Positions 1 to 10,000 of a stretch of DNA of 49,083 bases are shown one piece after another. Made by a program: the position numbers and the translations under genes. How positions within the stretch are numbered: the stretch's first letter is position 1; each line of letters begins with the position of its first letter. Under the pieces are notes generated by a model. The model was not told where the DNA came from, did not search any database, and worked only from the letters and a program-made list of their open reading frames with translations. This DNA comes from an uncultured Clostridia bacterium. Its GTDB lineage: Bacteria; Bacillota; Clostridia; Oscillospirales; Acutalibacteraceae. The stretch spans positions 1-49,083 of the forward strand of contig CAMHMN010000011.1 in NCBI GenBank assembly GCA_946186245.1. Direction: 5' to 3'.

Positions 1-1041
1 AAATGCAATAGTTTTGAAGCAAATTATGAAAATGATTTTGATTATCAAAATCTGGACTTTGACAAGGAATATGTTGACACAATCACGATGAACGAGCTGT
101 ATAATTCCGTTTACGGATTGAAACCGCCGATTGTGGAAGGATTGCTCAATTCCGGCGTGTATCTGTTCGTCGGAGCGCCGAAGCTGGGAAAGAGCTTTCT
201 GATGGCGCAGCTTGCCTACCACGTCAGCACGGGCATTCCGCTCTGGAAGCAGTTTCCCGTCAGACAAAGCACCGTCCTGTACTTCGCGCTGGAAGACGAT
301 TATTGCCGCCTACAAAGGCGAATGTACAAGATGTTCGGCACGGAAACGACGGACAATCTTCACTTCGCGGTGAACTCTCACCACTTGGGCGATGGACTGT
401 GCGAACAGATTCAGGGCTTCATCAACCGACACCGAGACACACGCCTGATCATCATTGACACGCTGCAAAAGGTTCGTGACGTCGGCTCGGATTACAGCTA
501 CCAGAGAGATTACGAATTCATCGCGGCGATGAAAGAAATAGCCGAGAAAACAGGCGTGTGCATTATCCCCGTTCACCACACGCGAAAGCAAAAGTCAGAC
601 GATTCCTTTGATATGATCTCCGGCACCAACGGATTGCTCGGTGCGGCGGACGGAGCGTTTATCCTCCAAAAAGAAAAACGCACGTCAAACAAAGCAACGC
701 TGGATATTTCCGGCAGAGATCAGCAAGACCAGAGGCTGGAGCTTGTCCGAAATGCGGAAAACCTGACATGGGAACTGGTGAAAGCCGAAGTGGAATTATG
801 GAAGGAACCGCCCGAACCGCTCCTTGTGGAGATTGCCAAGCACATCACGCCAGACTGCCCGAAATGGCAGGGAACTGCAACAGATTTGGCAGCACTTCTC
901 CATTCCGACCTTTCGCCCAATGCCTTGACTAAGAAACTGAATGTCATCGCGGGAAGGCTGCTGAATGAATTTGGAGTAAGGTATGAAACCTTCCGAAAAC
1001 GCGACGGCAGATTCATTACACTGACATTGAATCAGGCGTGA
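1..1041 (+). CDS. RepA-like AAA ATPase (AAA_25 family), 5' end outside window
   Basis: The reading frame is open from base 1, and the first ATG (88) has no ribosome site, so the true start probably lies upstream and this is a 3' partial gene. The Walker A motif GAPKLGKS sits shortly after residue 30 (counted from the ATG at 88); Walker B-like LIIIDTL and the HHTRK segment follow, in the RecA/DnaB-like order of the AAA_25 family. The last 80 residues look like a small helical DNA-binding tail. Such proteins are replicative helicase or RepA-type ATPases of plasmids, phages and integrative elements and act on DNA in the cytoplasm. Its place at the edge of accessory DNA suggests the remains of a mobile element. 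Family call is firm; exact role is not. Confidence 0.8.
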   Translation, partial: KCNSFEANYENDFDYQNLDFDKEYVDTITMNELYNSVYGLKPPIVEGLLNSGVYLFVGAPKLGKSFLMAQLAYHVSTGIPLWKQFPVRQSTVLYFALEDDYCRLQRRMYKMFGTETTDNLHFAVNSHHLGDGLCEQIQGFINRHRDTRLIIIDTLQKVRDVGSDYSYQRDYEFIAAMKEIAEKTGVCIIPVHHTRKQKSDDSFDMISGTNGLLGAADGAFILQKEKRTSNKATLDISGRDQQDQRLELVRNAENLTWELVKAEVELWKEPPEPLLVEIAKHITPDCPKWQGTATDLAALLHSDLSPNALTKKLNVIAGRLLNEFGVRYETFRKRDGRFITLTLNQA

Positions 1042-1092
1042 CGATAATGAGATGGATGAAAATGACAAATTTACTAAAATTTTTAAAAAATA

Positions 1093-1121
1093 TTGACAGT
1101 TTAAGGCTGATACTATATACT
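1093..1121 (+). promoter_or_regulatory. Sigma-A promoter for the giant glycine-rich gene
   Basis: TTGACA (1093-1098) and TATACT (1116-1121) are separated by 17 bases, about 90 bases upstream of the TTG start at 1211. The AAGGAGG ribosome site lies at 1196-1203. Confidence 0.65.
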
Positions 1122-1210
1122 ATAGATAAACTGGTAGAAGTGTTTTCAACCTGATAATCTGATAAACTGTAATACTTTTTTCAGTCACAATTCAGAAGGA
1201 GGTAATTATT

Positions 1211-3850
1211 TTGTCACCTGCAACCCCAAACGGAAAAGTTCCGAAATTTGATCCTAAAAGCGCTGACAACCTTGAATTCTGGAAGAAAATGAACAAGCTT
1301 GCTAAGGATATGGATCAAAAACCAGAGCTGAGGGCGCGATTCCAGAGCGATCCTGCCTCTGTATTAAGTGAGCGCGGTATGAATATTACTGTGTTCATAG
1401 ACAAAGAGGGCAACACCTTGAAGCTGTGCGAGAGCTTTAAGGGACTCGACCATGAAACGATGAAAGGCGCTGCCAATTTCATCTACAATCAGGCAATGCT
1501 TCCGCCCGGATCACAGAATTTCTGTGGTATTATCGGTCTGACGGATATTGCGTTTGTCGCTGAAGCCATCACGGAAGTAGTGCTCGGCGCGAACGAAGCG
1601 GCTGTGGTGAATTCCACCGTATTATGGAATGTCGAGTGGGTGTGGAACGCGGTAGACGTCAAGGATTCATCAGGCTCCGGAGACGATGGACCCAAGAGAC
1701 CGAAGGGAGGCACCGGCGGCAACGGCGGCGGCGAGCCGGGCAGCGATCCCGAAGGCGGCGGAGACGGCGGCGGAGGAGGTTTCACCGGAGATAACGACGG
1801 CGCAGGTTTCACCGGCGGCGGCGGAGGCGAGCCGGGAAGTGACCCCGAAGGCGGCGGAGACGGCAGCGGCGGATACACCGGCAACGACGGTGAAGGCGGC
1901 TATTCCGGCTGGAACGGCGGCGGCACCTGCGGCGGAGACAACAGCGGCGGCTCGTCAGGCGGCTCCGGCGGCAACGACGGCGGCGGTGACGGCGGCTATT
2001 CCGGCGACGGAGGATATTCCGGCTGGAGCGGCGGCGGTGGGGACACCGGCGGCGGCGATGACGGCGGCGGAGGTTATTCCGGCGGGGATGGCGATGGCGG
2101 CTATTCCGGCTGGAATGACGGAAGCAGCTCCGTCGATCCCGATTACACATCCGGTTCCGGCACCCAGTCATACGGTTCCGGCGGACCCAGCAGGGAAGTC
2201 AGAGGCACCGGCACGCCTGCAAGAGGATCAGGCACAAACAATCCGTCATACGGCACGGGCGGACCCAGCAGGGAAGTCAGAGGTACCGGCACTCCTACGA
2301 GAGGATCAGGCACAAACAACCCGTCATACGGCACGGGCGGTCCCGGCAGAGAAACCAGAGGTACCGGCACTCCTGTTCAGGGCTCCGGCGACAGGGTTTA
2401 CGGCACGGGTATGCCGATTCAGGGCTCCGGCAAACCTGTTGAAGGCTCTGGCTCCCAGATTCACGGCTCCGGCACCCCGATTCACGGCTCCGGCGATCCG
2501 ATCTACGGCGCCGGCATGCCGATTCAAGGCTCCGGCGACCCGGTCTACGGCTCCGGCATGCCGATTCAAGGCTCCGGCGACCAGATTCACGGCACCGGCA
2601 CACCCATTGAGGGCAGCGGCAAGCCGATGGAAGGCTCCGGCACCCCGATTCACGGCACCGGAACGCCCATTGAGGGCAGCGGCAAGCCGATGGAAGGCTC
2701 CGGCACCCCGATTTACGGCACCGGAGAACCCATTCAAGGCTCCGGAAAGCCGGTCCGCGGCTCTGGCAGCGACCTGGTAAATGGCGCCGGAATTGAGGAT
2801 ATCAGAGGATCAGGCATTGATGTAACGGTAGGCTCGGGGCATTTGGATCCCGGCAATCCGGCTCATACCCCATCAGAACGCCCATTGCCCAAATGGCCGT
2901 CCGAAGAAAATACCGGCTCAATCAAAGCCCCCGCCAATAACACGCCTACGTCTACGCAAAAGCCCAAGGGAGGTTGTCTCACAGCCGTTATATCCACAAT
3001 TGTGGCTGTTCTCGCCGCAATCGGATACCTTGCCTGGTGCAATGCGGAATTCGATAAGTCAGACGACATTCAGCTTATCGTGCCGAATGTGATTGACGTC
3101 GGCATCACCGAAACAAGAGAAATACCGATAAAGGTTTCGCCTTCCGACAGCAAGATTGATGTGGAGCTTTCCTCCGGCAAGGAATATATAACGCTGAACG
3201 GACGAAATGTTACCGGCATCAAGGAAGGCGGCGCGGTGGTAACAGTTTCCGCAAGCTATAACAGGTTGACCAGGCTTGGCGCCATGGTAATGGGTAGAAA
3301 GCCTCAACACAGCGACGTGGTTGTAATGGTAAATCCCGGATATACAATCCGGTATGCGGATAATCTGGTTACCCTGAACGTTGGTGACAATTATGTCATA
3401 GATACCGCGAAGATTAAACTTTATCCGTCTGCGAATATTGAAAAGGATCAGTATTCCTTTGCCGCGCACGGCAGCGCTATTACTGTTTACAGGGATACTA
3501 TCAAAGCTGTAGAAGCAGGCGAATCGCAGGTTATCATCAGCGTTACCATCAATGATACGGTATACAACGGAATCTTTACGGTCAATGTTGAAAGCAACGG
3601 GGAGGAACCCACCGAGGAGCCTGATGAACCGGTTAAAACGCATTTTCATAAATGGACTTTTGCCCGAAAGACCGAACCCGACTGCACCACACCTGGTTAC
3701 AACTATTTCAAGTGCACATGCGGTAAGACCAAACGCGAGCGTTACGCAGACGCGTTGGGACATGATCTTGAGGAAGTGAAGGACTTCAGCACGGATGGCG
3801 AAATGATTATTCACCATTTCTGCCTCAGATGTCGCAAACAAATCGACTGA
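1211..3850 (+). CDS. Giant glycine-rich membrane protein with RiPP-leader-like N-terminus and heptad repeats
   Basis: 879 residues from a TTG start behind AAGGAGG. Residues 20-75 (LAKDMDQKPELRARF, then DPASVLSERGMNI) resemble the nitrile-hydratase-like (NHLP) leader of radical-SAM or other RiPP precursors. A hydrophobic stretch follows (85-145), then very Gly-rich sequence (155-320), three copies of a 26-residue unit (320-385), and 19 tandem heptads of pattern G[ST]GxPhx (384-516). One membrane helix (about 588-610) has Lys before and Asp/Glu after it, predicting N-inside/C-outside. Outside would be two Ig-like (BIG2-like) domains and a C-terminal Cys/His module (HKW, CTTPGY, CTCGK, CLRC). 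A radical SAM-methyltransferase lies just downstream. I infer a modified substrate/precursor, but no such giant precursor is known to me. It could instead be an ordinary surface protein. Confidence 0.75.
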   Translation: MSPATPNGKVPKFDPKSADNLEFWKKMNKLAKDMDQKPELRARFQSDPASVLSERGMNITVFIDKEGNTLKLCESFKGLDHETMKGAANFIYNQAMLPPGSQNFCGIIGLTDIAFVAEAITEVVLGANEAAVVNSTVLWNVEWVWNAVDVKDSSGSGDDGPKRPKGGTGGNGGGEPGSDPEGGGDGGGGGFTGDNDGAGFTGGGGGEPGSDPEGGGDGSGGYTGNDGEGGYSGWNGGGTCGGDNSGGSSGGSGGNDGGGDGGYSGDGGYSGWSGGGGDTGGGDDGGGGYSGGDGDGGYSGWNDGSSSVDPDYTSGSGTQSYGSGGPSREVRGTGTPARGSGTNNPSYGTGGPSREVRGTGTPTRGSGTNNPSYGTGGPGRETRGTGTPVQGSGDRVYGTGMPIQGSGKPVEGSGSQIHGSGTPIHGSGDPIYGAGMPIQGSGDPVYGSGMPIQGSGDQIHGTGTPIEGSGKPMEGSGTPIHGTGTPIEGSGKPMEGSGTPIYGTGEPIQGSGKPVRGSGSDLVNGAGIEDIRGSGIDVTVGSGHLDPGNPAHTPSERPLPKWPSEENTGSIKAPANNTPTSTQKPKGGCLTAVISTIVAVLAAIGYLAWCNAEFDKSDDIQLIVPNVIDVGITETREIPIKVSPSDSKIDVELSSGKEYITLNGRNVTGIKEGGAVVTVSASYNRLTRLGAMVMGRKPQHSDVVVMVNPGYTIRYADNLVTLNVGDNYVIDTAKIKLYPSANIEKDQYSFAAHGSAITVYRDTIKAVEAGESQVIISVTINDTVYNGIFTVNVESNGEEPTEEPDEPVKTHFHKWTFARKTEPDCTTPGYNYFKCTCGKTKRERYADALGHDLEEVKDFSTDGEMIIHHFCLRCRKQID
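2174..2758 (+). repeat. In-gene tandem repeats: 78-bp units, then 19 x 21-bp units
   Basis: A 78-base unit (26 codons, starting GGPSREVRGTGTP) repeats from 2180, 2258 and, more diverged, 2336. From 2360 to 2758 a 21-base unit repeats 19 times without a length change, encoding G[ST/A]G-x-P-hydrophobic-x, with position 7 cycling among Gln, His, Tyr, Glu and Arg. Degenerate 8-residue versions continue to about 2840. Because the period is a multiple of three and GC-rich, other frames stay open through here by chance. Confidence 0.9.
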
Positions 3851-3886
3851 TCCTTTACATCCGGTCTGCATTACTGAATTAAAATG

Positions 3887-3925
3887 CTCACACCTCGCAC
3901 TCTGATGTGTGGGGTGTGAGTTTTT
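3887..3925 (+). terminator. Strong intrinsic terminator between precursor-like gene and radical SAM gene
   Basis: A 14-bp stem (3887-3900 with 3907-3920, G-U pairs included) has loop TCTGAT and is followed by TTTTT. It ends 16 bases before the GGAGG of the next gene, so the downstream enzyme is probably expressed by partial read-through. Confidence 0.85.
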
Positions 3926-3954
3926 ACAAGAAATCATTACGGAGGAATAAAAAA

Positions 3955-6129
3955 ATGAGTCTCCAGCCGTTTATAGGGAATTCCATTGCCTTTATAACCA
4001 CCAACAACTGCACAGCGAAATGCGCCCACTGTGTCATGTGCTGCACGCCGGGACAAAAATACATGCTCACATTTGATCAGATGCGTGACACCATCGATCA
4101 GATGCGTGCCAAGGAAGAACTTGCGCTGGTTGTCTTCACGGGCGGGGAACCGACCCTTCTGAAGGACGATCTTCTCAGATCAATACGGTACTGCAACGAT
4201 CTGGGAATCCTCACGCGAATCGTTACCAATGCGCACTGGGCAACGGATATGGACAGGGCCAAGGAAATTCTTCACGCGCTCAGAGAGGCGGGACTTGATG
4301 AGATCAATTTCAGCCTGGACGATTATCACGCGCCGTATGTTCCCATCGAATATGTAAGAAACGCGTGGAAAGCTGCAAGAGGTATGGGATTCCTCTCGCT
4401 GGTCATCGCCAACAGCCACGGCAAAAACGACACCATCACACCGGAATTCATCAAGGAATTTCTCGGGGAGGACATTCAGACACGCGATTTTGATCACCGC
4501 CATGGCTATTCTGACGGAAGGGAAAAACGCGATGAGGATGGCACCCTGTATATAATCACCGAGGGACGACTGCAAAAAACAGGCAGAGCCAACGGATCGG
4601 TGGAGGAAGACAATTTCCACGACGTCATCAATCAGTCTGACCTGAACTGCGGTTGTCGCAATCTGCTCGAAATGCCCTCTGTTTCCTATCTGAATGAACT
4701 CTGGGCGTGCTGCGGATCCAACAGCGACCACAACGAAATTCTAAACCTCGGCAATCTCGAGGAAGATTTTTATGAAGATCTCATGCTTCGGGCCTCCAAC
4801 AGCGTTCTCTTAAACGCGATACGGTATGTCGGTCCCCTTGCACTGACGAAATACGTCACTCAAAAGGATCCAAGTATTACGTTCAGCGACAATTTTCATT
4901 CTATTTGCGAAATCTGTGAGGCGCTTACGACCAACGCCAGGGCGGTCGAGGTCCTTCGCGACAACATGATGGAGCTGACGTCATTGATCATGATGCGGGA
5001 AGACGTGGAAAAGCGCGATGTCCTGCTCAGGGAAAAAACTCAGGTCAAGCCTCCGCTACGGAAGCTGGTCTCACGTCTCACTTCTCTGGGGTACGCTTCG
5101 TTTTACAACAGCCTCTATCCTATGCAAAATTCGCCGGCAAAATGGCTGGCGCTTCGCGACAAAGCCCTTCCCGGGATTCAACCCTATATAGATCTGTTCC
5201 TTCTCTGCAAAACCGTAAGGCTTTCGGCGCTTGACCCTGAGATTGCGGAGGCAGTCAGAGCGCTGGTCTGCCTTAATCTTTTCACCATTGATGATGAGGA
5301 TGACGATCTCGTCCATTCCAACAACGTTGTTCTTCATCCGGTCTTTGGCATATGGCTGTTTTATGAGGTACCCAACGATAACGTTTCGCTTTACTTTGGT
5401 CAGGACTCCGTCGCGCTGCTTTCCAGGCAGGTTCCCGTTGTGGGAGGCAGAAGCCTTGATCTCTGCTCCGGTCCCGGAATTCAGGCTCTCTACGCTGCAA
5501 AACAGGGTGAATACGTAACCTCGGTGGAGGTCAACCTGATTGCGGCCGATCTTGCCCGCATCAACGCGCTGATGAATGATCTGGACGAACAGATTGATGT
5601 ACGGTGCGGCGACCTTTATAATGTGTTGAGAAGTGACGAATGCTTCGACCGCATTACCGCCAACCCCCCTCTGCTGCCCTTCCCGGAGGAAATCCCCTAT
5701 GTCTTTATCGGTCACGGCGGCAACGATGGATTCAAGGTGACATGGAGAATTCTGAAGGGCCTCTCCACGCACCTTTCCGAGAACGGCACGGCGCAGATTA
5801 TCGGATTCGGACTCGGCCATTCAGGACAGCCGCTCTTCGTGGATAAGCTGAAGGAGATTGCTGAAAAGACCCATCTTGACGTCACTGTCAATATCGTCAA
5901 TCATATTTCCATGAACCGCGGCGATGCGTTCTTCAACAATCTGTCCAAAACGTCTCAGAATTATTGCCACTTGAACATAGAGGAGATAGAGGACGCGCTG
6001 GAGGCGTGTTTACAGCGTCAGAATGCCGACGGATACGTTGTGTTTGAGCTTTTCTGCCGCCTAGGGGATGGCTGTGTATCCGTGCAGGATCTTTCAGACG
6101 GCAGCGAAAAAAATCTATGGTATGTCTGA
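3955..6129 (+). CDS. Radical SAM enzyme fused to a class I methyltransferase
   Basis: 724 residues from ATG 3955, which has GGAGG at 3941-3945; an in-frame GTG at 3907 lies inside the terminator hairpin and is rejected. The N-terminal radical SAM domain carries CTAKCAHC (CxxxCxxC, residues 19-26) for the SAM-binding 4Fe-4S cluster and FTGGEP near residue 60. A SPASM-like cysteine set follows (CGC near 230, CC near 255, LGNL, CEIC near 319). The C-terminal third is a Rossmann methyltransferase: LDLCSGPG (about 500) binds SAM and NPPLLPF (about 568) is the NPP(Y/F/L)-type motif of HemK/PrmC-like enzymes that act on amide or amino nitrogen. The fusion implies two SAM-dependent modifications on one substrate, most simply the 879-residue neighbour. 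Product unknown. Confidence 0.8.
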   Translation: MSLQPFIGNSIAFITTNNCTAKCAHCVMCCTPGQKYMLTFDQMRDTIDQMRAKEELALVVFTGGEPTLLKDDLLRSIRYCNDLGILTRIVTNAHWATDMDRAKEILHALREAGLDEINFSLDDYHAPYVPIEYVRNAWKAARGMGFLSLVIANSHGKNDTITPEFIKEFLGEDIQTRDFDHRHGYSDGREKRDEDGTLYIITEGRLQKTGRANGSVEEDNFHDVINQSDLNCGCRNLLEMPSVSYLNELWACCGSNSDHNEILNLGNLEEDFYEDLMLRASNSVLLNAIRYVGPLALTKYVTQKDPSITFSDNFHSICEICEALTTNARAVEVLRDNMMELTSLIMMREDVEKRDVLLREKTQVKPPLRKLVSRLTSLGYASFYNSLYPMQNSPAKWLALRDKALPGIQPYIDLFLLCKTVRLSALDPEIAEAVRALVCLNLFTIDDEDDDLVHSNNVVLHPVFGIWLFYEVPNDNVSLYFGQDSVALLSRQVPVVGGRSLDLCSGPGIQALYAAKQGEYVTSVEVNLIAADLARINALMNDLDEQIDVRCGDLYNVLRSDECFDRITANPPLLPFPEEIPYVFIGHGGNDGFKVTWRILKGLSTHLSENGTAQIIGFGLGHSGQPLFVDKLKEIAEKTHLDVTVNIVNHISMNRGDAFFNNLSKTSQNYCHLNIEEIEDALEACLQRQNADGYVVFELFCRLGDGCVSVQDLSDGSEKNLWYV

Positions 6130-6255
6130 GCAGCACGAAGCCTTTCGCTGCGTCTGATACTTCTAATTACGGAGTTGAGGGTAAATAGATAATTGGGGAA
6201 ACAGTAGGCAAGCCATGAACATGGATGCCTACTTAGAAAAAACAGCAGCCAGCAG

Positions 6256-6613
6256 CCGGCGATTGACCTGCAGCGAGGAAGCAATTATCATGTACCGCTG
6301 AGGGATATTCTGCGGGGACAGCTCCGCAGTCTCAACCACTGCCGTTATGTCGGCGTGGAAAACGAGTTTTCCGCCGTCAACATCCAACACGCGATGGACG
6401 ACCTTGACGAACCGATGACGGAAGGTCTTACCCGCACAAGTGAGATAATCTATGACGCCCTTATGATGGGCAGGAGCTATCCCGAAACGGTAGGGGAGGG
6501 CAAGTCGCTGATTTTCAATCCGAATTCATCGACTGGGACACCCCGAAAACAATCTCTTCCTTAAAGCAGAAGAAAAGGCAGATAAATGCAGCAACGGAAG
6601 ACTGATGCTGTAA
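6256..6613 (+). pseudogene. hsdR: Decayed N-terminal fragment of type I restriction subunit HsdR
   Basis: Three frames joined give an HsdR-like block: VPLRDILRGQLRSLNHCRYV, then LTRTSEIIYDALMMG, then FIDWDTP, then NNLFLKAEE. The FIDW-(D/N)-P-ENN signature is typical of HsdR N-terminal regions. One base appears to be missing near 6524 and another near 6543, and there is no start codon, upstream part or helicase domain. It is a relic of a restriction system once present in this accessory region. The family call rests on remembered motif similarity. Confidence 0.55.
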
Positions 6614-6643
6614 ACTCTTCTGATTGGTCTGGGAGGCGTTGGG

Positions 6644-6892
6644 GTGGTAGGCACGGCAAGCGGTTTGTCCTTGTTCCTGAATGAAATGACCGACGAATGG
6701 TTTGACTGGTCGCATAAGTTGAGTGCAACACTTGTTTTCTGGACTGCTATCTACGGATATTGTCTTGTCGCTTTGTGGCAGCTTGGCAGTATTCACACGC
6801 TTCGGGTTTACGGTGGTTTTGCCGTGTGCGTGACGGTTTTCACACTACTTTTATCCTGCAAAAGCAACAAAGAGCCATTGCCTGTGCGGTAA
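6644..6892 (+). CDS. Small three-helix membrane protein or fragment
   Basis: The frame is open from just after a stop at 6613 to TAA 6890-6892, with a possible GTG start at 6644. It encodes about 82 residues with hydrophobic segments around VGTASGLSLFL, LSATLVFWTAIYGYCLVALW and GGFAVCVTVFTLLLSC. No clear ribosome site is seen and I do not recognise a family. The frame directly abuts the HsdR relic, so it may itself be the tail of a broken gene. The last codons overlap a hairpin. Confidence 0.35.
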   Translation: MVGTASGLSLFLNEMTDEWFDWSHKLSATLVFWTAIYGYCLVALWQLGSIHTLRVYGGFAVCVTVFTLLLSCKSNKEPLPVR

Positions 6893-6923
6893 TGGCTCTT
6901 CTCATTCGGTTTGCTTTTTTTCT
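6871..6923 (+). terminator. Hairpin with delayed T-run ending the relic region
   Basis: AGAGCCATT (6871-6879) pairs perfectly with AATGGCTCT (6891-6899) and encloses the preceding stop codon. A T-rich tract with seven consecutive T follows about 15 bases later, which is later than in a canonical terminator. Confidence 0.45.
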
Positions 6924-7060
6924 TGAGGCAGCACTGAACCTATGCAAACAGGCAATGTGAGAAGTAGTTTGCTTACAGACTTGTATTTTATGGAATTAAA
7001 TGCTATACTGAACTAAATAACGATCACTTTTCAAGACCATAATATGTTGGGAGTGAGACA

Positions 7061-10000
7061 ATGTTCAAAGATACATACAAGTTAGGGAAGAAGGACGAAT
7101 TCAACCTTATTGTTTACTATGATCCTGACGCTGCCAACCCCTGGACAAAAATCAAAATCGGGAAGTCGGTTGACGGAAAAGAAAGCAATCAGTATTTAAA
7201 GGAGAATAATGCCGCCATTCTGAAGCTTGTACTGGATCATGCACAAATCAACAGCAGTTTAATAGGAAAATATGACCTGCCTGACGACTGGCCGGAAACT
7301 GATTATAATCTCGGATATTCCTTTTACTGTGCGATCAGAAAATTTCTGGGAGATTACAGCTATCGTCTAATAACCCAGAAGGCAAGATACGGCGGCGTTG
7401 GCTTTGATCTTGAAAACGTCACTATCATAAAAGAGGAAAGGGTACTGCCGCCTGCCGAAACAACCATTAAAAAAGATGTAGAAATCATCCCCACGACAAA
7501 ATCCAAATCCGACACATCAGACGATAACCGCCCGGTAACACCGCAAAAGCTGTGGAATGCCGGACGCAACACATACAAGCAGAGCAAAGCAGGCGGCAGA
7601 CGTTTTCATCTGCTGCATGTAGACGAACAGATCATGCCGTTCTACAGCAAGGATGACAAACGAGCCAATGTCAAAGGCGCGGAACTGCCGGTCAATGTGA
7701 GAATCGGTGACAGTGAAGATGAATTGTCTCTCAGGGAGGTTCTCGACAAGGAACACGGAAATTATTACCTGATCGGAGAAGGCGGCATCGGCAAAACAAC
7801 TGCTTTGTTCCATATCATGGAACAGCATTATGAAAGAAAGACCTATCAGCTATCCGAAGAAATTCCGCTGTTTGTCGGGCTTAATCGCGCTCCGGGTGTA
7901 TTCGGGCGTTGGTATAAAGGTTCAGAGGGAATGCAATCCTGCTTTATCCGCATGGAAATTGGCCGCCAGCTGCTTCACCGACCGGAACTGGCGGATGTTC
8001 CGGATGAAATCCTGAAAGGTATTTCCGAAGAGTTTTCAATGACGCCGGCTGACGGTGTTCCAAGATATATGCTGCTGCTTGACGGGCTGAATGAAATCAG
8101 CATAGATGATGTGACGGACAGCGACACGCTCGTCAACGGACGACCCATCAATGGCAATATCCGCTGGCTCCTTGTGGAGGAAATCAATTATCTGCTCACC
8201 GAATGTCCGAACGTGAGAGTGATACTGACCAGCCGCACGGAAGAGGCAAAGGTTAATTGTACGCAGTACGGCATTGAAAAGATTTACCTCACTGGCCTGA
8301 AGGAGAAAAACATCAGGGAATATCTCGCGCGGAAGCATTTTACCCCCGAAGAAACAGACGCGGCGCTGTCCGATGAAAGACTGCTGGAATGCCTGGTCAT
8401 TCCGCTTTTTCTTACTATGTACGCCAATCTGCGCGATGTCAACGGCGTATCGAGCCGGGGCGAGATTCTGCGAACTTTTTTTCATGAACGCAGTCAGAAT
8501 ATCGGATTGTATACCCAGCAGGACGCTTTGCGGAATCTGAAATTCAACACCTATCACCTTTGGTTTATCCTTGACTTTCTTCTTCCAGCCATCGCTCATG
8601 AGATGGAGCGGAGAGAAATCTTTGAAACATCGGCAAAGGAAATTGTCAGAATAATCGAACCGATTCTCAAAGGCTGGCAACCTCTTCCTGACGGTGCTGT
8701 TCCTGCAGAGAACGGCGAAACTTACGACGCTTCCGTGATAGGCGAATACGGCATTGCCTGTTTTGAGAAGTACACATCAGGCAAGTGTACAGTGGAAACT
8801 GTTGCCGAGGAGATACTCGACAACGGTAAGAATATGGCGAAGGTCGAAAAATACGTGACGAATTACGCGGTGGATGTGCTGAAAATCATGTGCCGTAACA
8901 AAGGCAAATACAGCTTTCTCCATCACCATCTCCGCGATTTCTTCGCCGCCATGCACGACGTCAATATGCTGAGAATCGCAGTCTGCGCATGGGAAGACGA
9001 CCCGGAATTGGCGGTAGAGAGTCTTGCGTCTTTTACGGCACACAAAAATCACCCTGAAAAATCCATTTTTATCGGAGAGATTCTCGGAGAGTACCGCAAC
9101 AAGCCTTCTCAAACGGAAAACACCTGGCTGTCTCATGTGCCTGACGGAGAGGAGGACAGGAACCTTCTCAGACGATCGCTGGAGCTTTTCCGTAACAAAT
9201 TCGGTGATGCGATTAGCCGCGGCGTTTACAACCTTCTGGAGCCGATCAGGAATGTCCGTCAGGATTTGTCGGGGGAGGACTTATCCTGTCTTGATCTGTC
9301 AAAAACAAACTTCAACGGCATCATCCTCGGTCATCCGGATGCAAGCGGAGCAAATTTTCAGGGATCGAAGCTGTCTATGGATAATCTGTTGTACTCCGGA
9401 CACAACGGTTCGGTTAAATGCTTTGTTTTTTCCCCGAACAATGATGAGCCGACATTTTTGTCTTGTTCCACAGACGGTACCATCAAAGAGTGGAACAGAA
9501 ACACAAAGCAATGTATCTGCACCTATAGGGGTCATAACAATTCCGTCAATGCCATTGCATATGCTCCGGACGGCAGGTCGTTCATTTCGGCGTCCGATGA
9601 CTGTACGGTAAAGGAATGGCAGGTCGGAAATCCCAATCCAATTCATTCCTATCAGAATCATGACGATTGCGTTTATTCTGTAGCATTTGTGACCGATAAT
9701 GTATTTCTGTCGGGGTCTCATGACGGAACTGTCAAGGAATGGAACATCTCATTGAATAAGTGCATCTGTATCTACCGGGATGCAGGTCATTGGGTAACCG
9801 CTCTTGCCTGTTCACCTGACGGAAAGACTTTTCTTTCAGGATCAATTGACGGATCTATCACTGAATGGCAAATAGGAAACCCCGTTCCCATAAGGGTATA
9901 TCAAAGGCACAGCGAGTGGGTACGCTGCATTGTCTTTGACGAAACAGGAAAAAGCTTTTTATCGGGCGCCAATGACGGAACTGTCAAAGAATGGCAGATG

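Noticed and set aside
2174-2758. CRISPR-like regular repeats
   Set aside because: Units are 78 or 21 bases with no unique spacers and encode protein repeats in frame.
1489-2780. Long open frames in other phases and on the opposite strand across the glycine-rich region
   Set aside because: They come from the GC-rich repeats with periods divisible by three, have low-complexity Pro/Arg/Ala composition and no ribosome sites; the frame from 1211 carries leader, helix and Ig-like domains.
3907-3954. Earlier GTG start for the radical SAM gene
   Set aside because: It lies inside the terminator hairpin, while ATG 3955 has GGAGG at the right distance.
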